Position numbers and translations under genes: made by a program. A stretch of DNA of 10,418 nucleotides from the NCBI GenBank assembly GCA_002507425.1, contig DAZU01000130.1, forward strand, positions 906 through 11,323, read 5' to 3'. Every line of letters starts with the position of its first letter. Position 1 is the stretch's first letter. Of this stretch, positions 1 to 8,700 are shown piece by piece. Source of the stretch: Euryarchaeota archaeon UBA53. GTDB taxonomy: Archaea > Thermoplasmatota > Poseidoniia > Poseidoniales > Poseidoniaceae. The notes under the pieces are model-generated. The model did no database searches. It saw only the letters and a list, made by a program, of their open reading frames with translations, and was not told the origin of the DNA.

Positions 1-938
1 ACTCTATTTATATCCCAAAATACGCAAGGGACTTCTGCAAAGTATGCTAACCCAATAAATTCCTGCATTAGCGAGATACCCGGTCCTGAGGTTGCGGTTA
101 ATCCTCTGGCTCCAGCCCATCCAGCACCAATAATCATACCAGCAGCAGCTAGTTCGTCCTCTGCCTGAATTATTGCATATGTTGCCTTTCCTTCATGGGT
201 TCTTAGTCTAGGTAACCATGATATTATTCCCTCACAAACGCTCGATGATGGTGTGATTGGATACCATGCAAGCATTTGTATCCCGCCAAAAATTGATCCT
301 AGTGCAATCGCTTCGTTGCCCTCGATAAAAAAAGCACCCTTTTCGACATCTCTAGCTTCGACAGCATAATTGTCTGTCTTAGTTAGTTCTTCTGAGCAGT
401 ATGCCCTGCCCAAACGAGCCGCCTCTGCATTCAGTTCGATTGCTTTCGCTTTACCACCAAACTGTTTAGATATGGATTCTTCAAGAACTTCTTGGTCGAT
501 TCCCAGCAACTCTGCAATAACTCCAACATAGACAACGTTAGCAATCATCCTTGCAAGTTTTGGATTGAGACCTCTCGCAATTTTTGTCATTGGAACGGGG
601 TATGAGATAACATCTTCACGATTCATTTCCATCTTAGAGTCAGTATTCCAAATTACGACGGTCCCGGGTTCTAGAGAGGCTAAATCGTCTTCCCATGTTG
701 CTGGATTTACTAGAACTTGAATGTGGGTTCTATCGCCTGGTGCTTGATACCCTTTATCTGAAAGTCTAACAATATACCATGTAGGAAGGCCCGAAATATT
801 AGAGGGAAACAGATTTTTCCCGCTAACTGGTATACCCATGTCAAATAATGTTTGAAGCAGAATCAAATTAGCCGACTGTGACCCAGTCCCATTTGCAGTT
901 GCGATATTTATGGTAAAATCGTTGACAACTTTGCTCAT
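1..938 (-). CDS. korA: 2-oxoacid:ferredoxin oxidoreductase, fused gamma-alpha subunit (KorA-like), 5' part only
   Basis: Subunit of a thiamine-diphosphate, ferredoxin-dependent 2-oxoacid oxidoreductase, most likely 2-oxoglutarate to succinyl-CoA plus CO2 in the cytoplasm. I translated 312 codons on the minus strand from the ATG at 938-936 with no stop; the gene leaves the window on the left. Residues 1 to about 190 are the gamma domain, with NGTGSQSANLILLQ and GKNLFPSNISGLPTW near the N-terminus, both typical of fused KorA proteins. Residues from about 205 begin the alpha (pyrimidine-binding) domain: GNEAIALG at 207-214, the family hallmark YPITPSSSV starting at Tyr226, then QAEDELAAAGM and TSGPGISLMQEF. 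Fused family members run to about 600 residues, so roughly half is present. The partner beta subunit (KorB), which carries the diphosphate site and an iron-sulfur cluster, would be expected just beyond the left edge. No Shine-Dalgarno site precedes the start. Choice of 2-oxoglutarate over another 2-oxoacid is inference from similarity to KorA. Confidence 0.9.
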   Translation of the reverse strand, partial: MSKVVNDFTINIATANGTGSQSANLILLQTLFDMGIPVSGKNLFPSNISGLPTWYIVRLSDKGYQAPGDRTHIQVLVNPATWEDDLASLEPGTVVIWNTDSKMEMNREDVISYPVPMTKIARGLNPKLARMIANVVYVGVIAELLGIDQEVLEESISKQFGGKAKAIELNAEAARLGRAYCSEELTKTDNYAVEARDVEKGAFFIEGNEAIALGSIFGGIQMLAWYPITPSSSVCEGIISWLPRLRTHEGKATYAIIQAEDELAAAGMIIGAGWAGARGLTATSGPGISLMQEFIGLAYFAEVPCVFWDINR

Positions 939-1083
939 ATTGTTTCGCCAACTTCGCCTGCCCCCCTCTAGTAGGTGGCCACTGCGACGCTTGCGGTATA
1001 CGGAGACCTTTGAAGTTGTTGATTCTTAATGTCATCTGATTTCAGGGGTAGTCCTCAAAACAGTATCCAACTTGGGACTTGTT
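939..1083. promoter_or_regulatory. divergent intergenic region between korA and the cyclophilin gene
   Basis: These 145 bases separate two divergent starts, so they should hold both promoters. No strong archaeal TATA box is visible for either gene. The best AT-rich stretch is around 1018-1032 (gttgattcttaatgtc), which could serve the plus-strand gene with a short leader. The part next to korA is GC-rich, with a run of six C at 961-966 and an 8-base palindrome GTGGCCAC at 975-982 that could be an operator but is short enough to be chance. Confidence 0.3.
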
Positions 1084-2148
1084 ATGGCGGACGAAGCGAT
1101 GGCAAAATCTTGGAAAGAAGCAGAGAATCTCTTGGCTAAGGGAAACACCTCTGAAGCGCTTTCTATTTTGCGAAAAATTGACCCGGACGGTAAAGAGGCA
1201 ACAACTCTTAGATTGGCAGGGGAATCCATCTACAAGCAAGCTGCAAAAACCGGATCAAAAACAGAATACAGAAAAGCCGCCAATCTTCTGATGGAGGCTG
1301 TTAAAATCAACCCAAGAGACAAGACAGCAAATGCTCTTTTGAATCAAATTCTCAATGAAATGCAAAATAAAGGAATCTCAGTTTCAAGGATTCCTCGGCT
1401 ATTCAACGATGGAACACCGACACCGGCAGGTTTGTTTGCTATTTTCGTGGTATTCTTGTTACTTATCGCTTCAATTCAGTTTTTACAGACATCTAGCGAT
1501 TCACAAGCGGACGTTATGATGAAAGTAAGTTGGACTGACAGAGATGGTGTAGATCATGAAGGCACGATTTGGATTGAATTGTATGACGATGAGACACCAA
1601 TGCATGCAAAATCTTTCCGTGCTAATGTGGAAAAAGGCCGATATAACGGTATCCCATTTCACAGGATAGTTGACGGATTTATGATACAAGGCGGAGACTT
1701 TGTAAATCAGCAAGGCACTGGTGGATATGCAGGTGCCTACTTCGGTTATTGCAGTACGTCAATGCAGAAAACAGATGATTGTGAAGATGATGAAACAAAA
1801 TGGGTTGTGCCTGCCGAATTTGGTCAGACACACGATCCAGGCGTTATTGCCGCTGCTCGCTCACAGTCAGAAAATTCCCATGGTTCGCAGTTCTATTTAG
1901 TAGACTCAACCGGAGCTTATTCGTTGGATGGTAGTTACACAGCTTTTGGTATTGCATACGATGGAGAAATCGATGGTTCAGCGACAACAGGAGTCGAAGT
2001 GATAGACCAGATTTCAAAGGTTGAATGTCAGGGACACTCTGGTCCTTGCTCTGATGCAGACGGGGCAAAATCGGTTTATCCAGTAATTGTTACTGAGGCA
2101 AAATTATTAGAGGAAGAGTCCGAAGATCCCTGGTATAAATTCTGGTGA
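1084..2148 (+). CDS. membrane-anchored cyclophilin-type peptidyl-prolyl isomerase with N-terminal TPR-like segment
   Basis: Predicted prolyl cis-trans isomerase, 354 residues from the ATG at 1084 (an in-frame TTG at 1072 would add four). Residues 1-95 are helical and TPR-like, ending in a clear repeat (YRKAANLLMEAVKINPRDKT). A single membrane span lies at about 115-134, with Arg102 and Arg105 just before it, so the N-terminus should be cytoplasmic and the C-terminal domain outside. The cyclophilin domain spans about 145-345. FHRIVDGFMIQGGDF (192-206) supplies the catalytic Arg194, Phe199, Met200 and Gln202, equivalent to human CypA Arg55, Phe60, Met61 and Gln63. GSQFYL (267-272) supplies Gln269 (CypA Gln111). 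The positions of CypA Trp121 and His126 read Ser280 and Tyr285, so cyclosporin binding is unlikely. Four cysteines (223, 233, 315, 322) sit in two short loops and could form disulfides, fitting an external location. Activity is likely but substrates are unknown. Confidence 0.9.
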   Translation: MADEAMAKSWKEAENLLAKGNTSEALSILRKIDPDGKEATTLRLAGESIYKQAAKTGSKTEYRKAANLLMEAVKINPRDKTANALLNQILNEMQNKGISVSRIPRLFNDGTPTPAGLFAIFVVFLLLIASIQFLQTSSDSQADVMMKVSWTDRDGVDHEGTIWIELYDDETPMHAKSFRANVEKGRYNGIPFHRIVDGFMIQGGDFVNQQGTGGYAGAYFGYCSTSMQKTDDCEDDETKWVVPAEFGQTHDPGVIAAARSQSENSHGSQFYLVDSTGAYSLDGSYTAFGIAYDGEIDGSATTGVEVIDQISKVECQGHSGPCSDADGAKSVYPVIVTEAKLLEEESEDPWYKFW

Positions 2149-2159
2149 TTTATACTATA
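2149..2159 (+). promoter_or_regulatory. candidate TATA box for the aconitase gene
   Basis: The sequence tttatactata directly follows the cyclophilin stop codon and resembles an archaeal TATA box. Initiation about 25 bases downstream would fall near 2180, leaving a leader of about 20 bases before the aconitase ATG at 2200. It suggests aconitase has its own promoter instead of depending on read-through. Identified by eye only. Confidence 0.4.
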
Positions 2160-2199
2160 CGAAGGCACCTTGATATGGGCGTGCTTATTCCATTGGGGT

Positions 2200-4854
2200 A
2201 TGGGGGGCAAAGATACTTTCTTTTCAAAAAGAGAGTTTTCTCAGGGAGGTCATTATTATGCCTTGGACTCTCTTGATGAATCAGGTTTAGACACCTCTTC
2301 TCTCCCATATTCGATCAGAGTGTTGCTCGAAGGTGCTCTAAGAAATTGTGATGGATTTTTAATAACCGAGGATGATGTTCGCAACATTGCGCGTTGGAGC
2401 CCAACCGGCGAAAGAGGAGAAATCCCGTTCAGGCCTTCTCGGGTTATCCTTCAAGATTTCACGGGAGTTCCCGCAGTTGTGGACTTGGCTGCTTTAAGAG
2501 ACGCCATGGTTGAAATGGGAGGTGACCCAGATAAAGTAAATCCGCAAGTTCCTGTTGACTTGGTGATAGATCACTCGGTTCAGGTTGATGTGTCTGGGTC
2601 AAATACTCAAGCACTTGAAATGAATTTAGACATTGAATACTACAGGAATATGGAGAGATATACCTTCCTTAAGTGGGGTCAACAATCCTTGAAAAATTTT
2701 CGAGCAGTGCCACCTTCACGCGGAATCGTACATCAGGTAAATTTGGAATGGATTGCTACCGTTGCAAGAAAAGAGAATGGTGTTTGGTTACCAGACTCCT
2801 TGGTAGGCACAGATTCACACACAACCATGATTAATGGATTAGGCGTTCTTGGATGGGGGGTTGGAGGAATAGAGGCCGAGGCTGTAATGCTGGGCCAACC
2901 AATTTACATGCTATCTCCAGATGTGATAGGATTTAGGCTGAAGGGCGCTTTGAACCCCGGCGTTACTGCAACAGACATGGCATTGAGAATCGTAGAACTC
3001 CTGCGAGAACATGGAGTGGTTGGCAAATTTGTAGAATTTTTTGGAGAAGGTATGGCTGCGCTCTCCTTACCAGACAGGGCTACAATAGCTAATATGGCGC
3101 CTGAATATGGAGCAACCTGTGGATTTTTCCCTGTTGATGGCAATACATTGGCTTACATGAGGCTCTCAGGACGCACAGAAGAGGACGTCCAAGGAGTTGA
3201 GGCCTATTGCAAAGCACAGGGACTTTGGTATGATTCTAGCGCCACTGAAAAATCCTACACTGCCCTACTCGAATTAGATTTGAATTCAGTCCAGCCCGCA
3301 CTGGCTGGACCTAAACGGCCGCAGGATCGTGTCGATTTGTCTGAGATGAAATCCCACTTCTCCGATTCATTGACCCATAAATTGGGTCACCATGGGCATG
3401 GTTTGACAAATGAAGATCTATCTAACACCTCCAAAATAGGGGAAGACATTGAATTGAATCATGGTGATGTAGTAATTGCAGCCATAACCTCTTGCACAAA
3501 TACCTCAAATCCGGGTGTTATGCTTGCTGCGGGGTTACTCGCACGTAATGCAAGACAGAAAGGACTCTATGCAAAACCTTGGGTCAAAACTTCGCTGGCT
3601 CCCGGTTCAAGAGTTGTCACTCAGTATTATGAAGCAAATGATTTGGGAGATGATTTAGCAGCACTAGGGTTCAATAATGTAGGGTATGGTTGTACCACCT
3701 GTATCGGTAACTCTGGACCACTGCCTGATGATATAGAGGCAGCAATCGATGAATCTGGCTTGATTGTAGGTTCTGTAATTTCAGGAAATAGAAACTTTGA
3801 GGGTAGAGTCCATCAAAAAGTAAAGGCATCATATCTTGCTAGCCCTCCTCTTGTTGTAGCATATGCAATCGCAGGAACACTAAACATAGATCTTACAACA
3901 GATGCAATAGGATACGATAATGATGGCAATCCTGTGATGTTGAGCGATATTTGGCCCAGTGATGAACAATTAAACGAGGCATTAGGGAGAATCTCGCCTG
4001 AGATGTTCAGAGAAAGATACTCAACCGTAATGCAAGAACCAAGATGGGATTCAATCCCAAGCGAGGCTTCTCCTCTATACCCTTGGGAAGAGGAATCAAC
4101 ATACATCAGACTACCGAGCTTTTTCCAAGGCCTGTCTAAACAAGCCGAACCTATCAGTCCAATAGTAGGTGCAAAAGTTCTTCTGAAGCTAGGTGATTCA
4201 ATTACGACAGATCACATCTCCCCTGCTGGGGCCTTCCCTGCTGATGGGCCAGCTGGAAAATGGTTGACTGAAAGAGGAGTCACACATGGAGATTTCAACT
4301 CTTTTGGTAGTAGAAGAGGAAATCATGAGATTATGATGCGAGGAACTTTTGCTAATGTTAGAGTTAGAAATCAAATGGCGCCAGGAACCGAGGGTGGTTA
4401 TGCATTAAATCATAACACTGGAGAAATTACATCAGTATTCGAGGCTGCGATGGATAGCGATTATCCGATGGTCGTATTGGCTGGATCTCAATACGGAACT
4501 GGAAGCAGTAGAGATTGGGCCGCAAAGGGTACATATCTTCTAGGTGTCAAAGCAGTAATAGCCACATCTTTTGAAAGAATCCACAGATCCAACTTGGTGG
4601 GCATGGGTGTCTTGCCATTAACTTTCAAGTCCGGAGAGGACGCAGAGTCATTGGGCTTGGATGGAACAGAGTCATTTGACATTCCTGTAATGGATGACGT
4701 AAAACCACTACAGGAAATGACGATAACAGCAACAAAGCCTAGTGGTCGAGTTACAGAGTTTGTTGTTGATGTTAGACTCGACACACCAGTTGAAGTTGAT
4801 TATTACCGAAATGGCGGAATTCTTCATACCGTGTTGAGAAATTTAGCTCAGTAG
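2200..4854 (+). CDS. acnA: aconitate hydratase, AcnA/IRP1 type
   Basis: Converts citrate to isocitrate through cis-aconitate in the TCA cycle; cytoplasmic 4Fe-4S enzyme. From the ATG at 2200 it has 884 residues, close to the usual 890 of AcnA. The reading frame is open back to a TTG at 2170, but those ten extra residues (MIWACLFHWG) look unlike the family, whereas MGGKDTFFSKREF matches a normal AcnA start. Visible motifs in order: GTDSHTTMINGLG from 203; ITSCTNT with cluster ligand Cys432; YGCTTCIGNSG with ligands Cys498 and Cys501; GDSITTDHISPAG from 665 opening the C-terminal swivel domain; FGSRRGNHEIM at 702-712; YGTGSSRDWAAKG with active-site Arg771. All three cluster cysteines are present and nothing is truncated, so it should be active. 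This is the monomeric AcnA form, not AcnB or the split archaeal homoaconitase type. It lies 51 bases after the cyclophilin gene and 40 bases before the next gene. Confidence 0.97.
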   Translation: MGGKDTFFSKREFSQGGHYYALDSLDESGLDTSSLPYSIRVLLEGALRNCDGFLITEDDVRNIARWSPTGERGEIPFRPSRVILQDFTGVPAVVDLAALRDAMVEMGGDPDKVNPQVPVDLVIDHSVQVDVSGSNTQALEMNLDIEYYRNMERYTFLKWGQQSLKNFRAVPPSRGIVHQVNLEWIATVARKENGVWLPDSLVGTDSHTTMINGLGVLGWGVGGIEAEAVMLGQPIYMLSPDVIGFRLKGALNPGVTATDMALRIVELLREHGVVGKFVEFFGEGMAALSLPDRATIANMAPEYGATCGFFPVDGNTLAYMRLSGRTEEDVQGVEAYCKAQGLWYDSSATEKSYTALLELDLNSVQPALAGPKRPQDRVDLSEMKSHFSDSLTHKLGHHGHGLTNEDLSNTSKIGEDIELNHGDVVIAAITSCTNTSNPGVMLAAGLLARNARQKGLYAKPWVKTSLAPGSRVVTQYYEANDLGDDLAALGFNNVGYGCTTCIGNSGPLPDDIEAAIDESGLIVGSVISGNRNFEGRVHQKVKASYLASPPLVVAYAIAGTLNIDLTTDAIGYDNDGNPVMLSDIWPSDEQLNEALGRISPEMFRERYSTVMQEPRWDSIPSEASPLYPWEEESTYIRLPSFFQGLSKQAEPISPIVGAKVLLKLGDSITTDHISPAGAFPADGPAGKWLTERGVTHGDFNSFGSRRGNHEIMMRGTFANVRVRNQMAPGTEGGYALNHNTGEITSVFEAAMDSDYPMVVLAGSQYGTGSSRDWAAKGTYLLGVKAVIATSFERIHRSNLVGMGVLPLTFKSGEDAESLGLDGTESFDIPVMDDVKPLQEMTITATKPSGRVTEFVVDVRLDTPVEVDYYRNGGILHTVLRNLAQ

Positions 4855-4894
4855 AACCGGTGGGTTGATTTCCTACCTCGTGTGCCAAGCGCAT

Positions 4895-5542
4895 ATGGAG
4901 GACTTGCGCGGATATGTTCGCTATCGCTTCAGGAGCGAGGACGACGAAATTGATGTTCTCCTTGAAGGGGACGCCGACTGGGTTAAATCGATAGTATCCG
5001 AGCTAGGTCTCTCAGACCTTGGTTGGACAATGCCACTGGCAGTAACTAGAACGGATTTATCAACGTCCGGTCTTTCCTCCGGTATTGATTCTGAAATCTT
5101 ACCCAAAGAAATGGATATGGGGCCAGAGCCAGATCCATCAAGGATTCCTGTTGTTCGCAGACCCATAGGCGAATTAGACTTGAAATCTAAATTGGAAGAT
5201 GTTGGTGTAGAGAGACCCAATATACCAACAGCCGACCAGTTAAGAGAGCAATTGGAAGAATTAGAAACACCACACCCTGCTCAAGGCCCAATGGTAAAAG
5301 ATCCCATGGCTGAAGCATGGCTAAAAGAACTGATGCGTATTGTTGTGCGCAAGCACGGGATTACCGCTATCACCACTGAAACCATTGCCCTTGCAGCTAG
5401 CGATTATTTAGGAGATCGTGAAGAGTTAGAGCTCGAGCTATTTCTTGAATCATTATTCAGAACTGGAAAAATAGTCAAAGTCCATGGTGGAGAAGGGATA
5501 GGATGGGGGCCATCTCCGGCCTGGCTGGCCTCAGGTCTCTAA
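4895..5542 (+). CDS. uncharacterised 215-residue cytoplasmic protein, probably cotranscribed with aconitase
   Basis: I do not recognise a family. The ATG at 4895 gives 215 residues; in-frame GTG (4880) and TTG (4865) would add five or ten, and no Shine-Dalgarno site decides between them. Three parts are visible. Residues 1-52 form a compact alpha/beta segment (RGYVRYRF, IDVLLEGDADWVKSIVSELGL). Residues 53-135 are a low-complexity linker rich in Pro, Ser, Asp and Glu, including a charged helix at 113-125 (ADQLREQLEELET). Residues 136-215 are mostly helical (EAWLKELMRIVVRKHGI; ELELELFLESLF) and end in a hairpin-like GKIVKVHGGEGIGWGPS, a layout compatible with a winged-helix-like domain. There is no signal peptide, membrane span or cysteine from this start, so a cytoplasmic protein is likely. 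The 40-base gap after aconitase, with no obvious promoter, suggests cotranscription. A role in regulation or protein interaction is only a guess. Confidence 0.8.
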   Translation: MEDLRGYVRYRFRSEDDEIDVLLEGDADWVKSIVSELGLSDLGWTMPLAVTRTDLSTSGLSSGIDSEILPKEMDMGPEPDPSRIPVVRRPIGELDLKSKLEDVGVERPNIPTADQLREQLEELETPHPAQGPMVKDPMAEAWLKELMRIVVRKHGITAITTETIALAASDYLGDREELELELFLESLFRTGKIVKVHGGEGIGWGPSPAWLASGL

Positions 5543-5703
5543 TTTTATTGGATTGTAATAGTGCTATACGTCTAAACCGCATACTGCGAGCATGCTCTTT
5601 GATTTTCAAAAGCACACCTTCCCAAAGCAATTAAAGTGGTAGTGAGACTCCGGATAGACGAGTGATGATGATGTTTTGGAATAGAATGAACCAAGAGGGG
5701 CGA
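5543..5703 (+). promoter_or_regulatory. intergenic and leader region upstream of the giant secreted protein
   Basis: A 161-base gap between two plus-strand genes. It opens with aattttatt at 5541-5549, a T-rich stretch that could act as an archaeal terminator for the upstream gene. A weak TATA-like element (caattaaag, about 5628-5636) lies some 30 bases before the first cluster of start codons at 5662-5673. GAGGGG at 5695-5700 is the only Shine-Dalgarno-like motif and favours the ATG at 5704. All by eye. Confidence 0.3.
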
Positions 5704-8700
5704 ATGAAAGCGCTTTCCCTTGTTTTGATTATGTTACTATCAACGACCGCAGCTAACCTAGTTTCTGCTTCTACATCGAGGACCTACACAACAGATACTG
5801 ACCCTGTTGACGTTGCGTTAGGTGACTTTGATTGTGATGGTGATCTAGACATAGTAACAGCCAACGATAGAAGCACAAAAATTTCAGTTTTGTGGAATGA
5901 AAATGGACATTTCCAAAAGCGGACAGATATCTGGACATCAGGAAACCCCAGCCAAGATGCTGATTTCGAAGATCACTCCAATACCCAGCAGGTTGAGGTT
6001 GGCGAATTCACTGGTGATTCTGCAATAGACATTGTAATCTATGCTCGTAACCGTCCACTCAGGCAAGACGCTACCGGGGCAATCGTCGTCGACAAACCAG
6101 GGAATGTTACGGTGATAGAGAACGATGGATGCAGCGTTGATACATTTAGTATCGGAAAGCAATTCGACGTCGTTTGGATGTGGGATTTGGCTGTTGCTGA
6201 CCTTGACAAAGATGGTAATGATGACATCGTCACATTGGAGTTGTTAGCAGATCTCAAAAATCAGAGGGTAGTAACCTACCGAGGGCCAATAACATCCTCT
6301 ACACAGGGCCTAATTACTAGCCTTGGCGATTCGACTCAGAATTCATACACTGAGTTAGAATTAGGTGATTGGGGTGAGCCCAGTCAAATTGGAACGACGG
6401 GTAGTTGCGATGATAATGACTTGTGGCTAGTAAGGTCACAAGGTGTCGATTACCTAACAGGTGCGGCTACTAATCCAGGTAAGTCAGATAACGTTACAGT
6501 GCTAGAATTTGATTGTCAAACACGCAGTTTCCCTGCTACATTCACATGGACGACCGCTGGTGGGCCTGTTGGAACTGGAAGCGAACTCCACGTTCATGCT
6601 CTTGGGCCTGAGTTTGGCGGCTTTGACATCGCAGATCTTGATAACGATGGTATTATTGACGTTGTTGCAATAAACGACGCCAATACCGAAAACGTAACTT
6701 ATGCAACGATTAATCCATCAACCAATACGTATAGTCAATCAAAGACAGTATACTTCGGGCCATATATTGCATGGGAGGTAACTGTTGGGGAGCTCAATGG
6801 AGATGGAGAACCCGACTTCGTTCATGCTGCAAAGTTCAAACAATCTAACTCTACATCATCCACTGGAGACACTACCTCAAGTTACTATCTTAACTTACCA
6901 ACCAGTGTTCAAGTTACTCTTTCAAACGGTAATGGTGGCCACATGAATCCCTTGGAATATTTCGGCGCAATGAGACCTACTACTGTCGCAATTGGACAAG
7001 TAATTGGTGGTCCAAATAGTGCACCAGACCTGATTGTGGGTCATGGTGCTTATGATCAATTCACTTACGATGACAACTTTGGATGGGACGGTTCTTATGA
7101 TAGAATCGTAGTCATTGAGATGGATAACAAAGACTTGGCTGTGTCTAACATTGATATTTCTCCAACAGATGCATACCTTGGTCTATTGGGTGAGGGTAAT
7201 CGTGAAGTTGAAGTTTCAGTTACAAACACAGGAATGGATATTCTAAACGGTCAAGCAACACTAGATGTCGAGATAAAGGAAGTGGATGAATCCTCTTCAA
7301 GCAACGTAACCGTCTATGCAATGGATTGGGATAATCCGGAGGACACTTCCGGATGTTCTACTGGTTGCACCTGGACTACTGAGGCTTACTACGGCGTAAG
7401 TCACTGGCATGAAGAGTTTGCAGCAAACAGTTCCGTAGGCCACACATCTGGTAATAATGCAGCAACTCAAGCTGCAAATGCTAATAATCCAACTAATTTC
7501 ATGTGGTCCGGTGTAATGAAAACCAATTCATCAGGTGATACGTGGTCCGGATATGGGCCAAACTGGGATGAAGGGCTCGTCCTAAACGATGTTGATTTGA
7601 CAGGCGCAGACAGGGCTTGGATGAGTATAGAATTATTCAGGCACCTCGGTCTGTCTGACCTCTACGTTCAAGACCAAAACGGATACGTCCTTTCAGAGGT
7701 TTGGGATGATGCAGCGATGATCGAAGTATTCTCTGAAGATACAGGCTGGGTCACTGTTGCATGTCCAACAACAGCATTCTTCTCATCTCAATGTTATTCT
7801 GGCTCCACGTATTGGGGAGGATATGATAACGGACGTGTTGAAAGCCAGCGTAACAATGGACTAGATGCATCAATTTTCAGGTATGGAGGAGCTATACCAG
7901 GAACACAATATGGATGGGGCAACTTCACTGAGGAAGATTTGGGAGCGTTTGAGCTCTCAGACTTTGCAGGTGAAGTTATCGACATCAGATTTAGATTTAA
8001 GTCAGGTTGGGAAGGGTCACTTGGAGCAAACGAATCCAGGTGGTCGGGCAGAGATGGATTTGCAATTGACAACATTACAATATGGAAGCAAAACACTGCA
8101 TTTACCTCAAATGTTCAGACTCAACAATCAAACATCAATATGAACAATCTAGCACCGAATGAAGATTATACAACTTCAATTAGAGCAGATTTCGAAAATG
8201 GTACTACATACAGAATCTCTGCTGTATTGAATTATGCAGATGATCAACAACCTGCAAATGATGATATTGTAGCTTACATTACCGCGTTCAATATATTCGA
8301 TCCAGCCATTATGAAGATTGATTCATTCAGGCCCGGCGGTTTATACGCAGAAGGAAATTTCCCGGTGGAAGTAAAAGTTGAGCACTTAGGTAATACAAAC
8401 GTGACTTTTGATGTTGAAGCCAAGGTATACAGCGCTTTGCCAACAGATGTCTATTGCGGTTCACCGCTGGTGGTCTGTGAAGAAGGATTCGAAGGGGGTT
8501 CCGATGGTTTCAGATACACAGACGACAGCAATTCGAATGGTGGAATAATTGACGATTCTACATGTGCAGAGCCAATATTTGGTTCACATGCATACTGGTT
8601 TGGCCACCCGTGTGATACTCCGAACAGTTTCGGAGATGTTTGGGAGAATGAGACACTGACAATTCCAGGAATAGATCTCACCAATATGTCAGGAGATTAT

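Noticed and set aside
975..982. GTGGCCAC palindrome between the divergent genes as an operator.
   Set aside because: Eight bases is too short, with no second copy or flanking symmetry; mentioned only as part of the intergenic entry.
1072..1083. TTG start that would extend the cyclophilin by four residues.
   Set aside because: The ATG at 1084 gives a normal soluble N-terminus, and nothing upstream favours TTG.
2170..2199. TTG start extending aconitase by ten residues.
   Set aside because: The extension (MIWACLFHWG) is unlike AcnA N-termini, while MGGKDTFFSKREF from 2200 fits the family; 2170 would also lie upstream of the start site expected from the TATA-like box.
3813..4784. Minus-strand open frames of 97-98 residues inside aconitase.
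   Set aside because: They lie opposite well-conserved aconitase motifs and have no independent support.
7300..8090. The first jelly-roll segment as part of a secreted metalloprotease (immune-inhibitor-A type).
   Set aside because: The GFAIDNI ending resembles accessory domains of such proteases, but no HExxH motif occurs in the translated part of the protein.
7794..8143. Open frames of 92-100 residues on both strands inside the giant gene.
   Set aside because: They overlap a long, uninterrupted, domain-rich frame and show no recognisable motif; treated as shadows.
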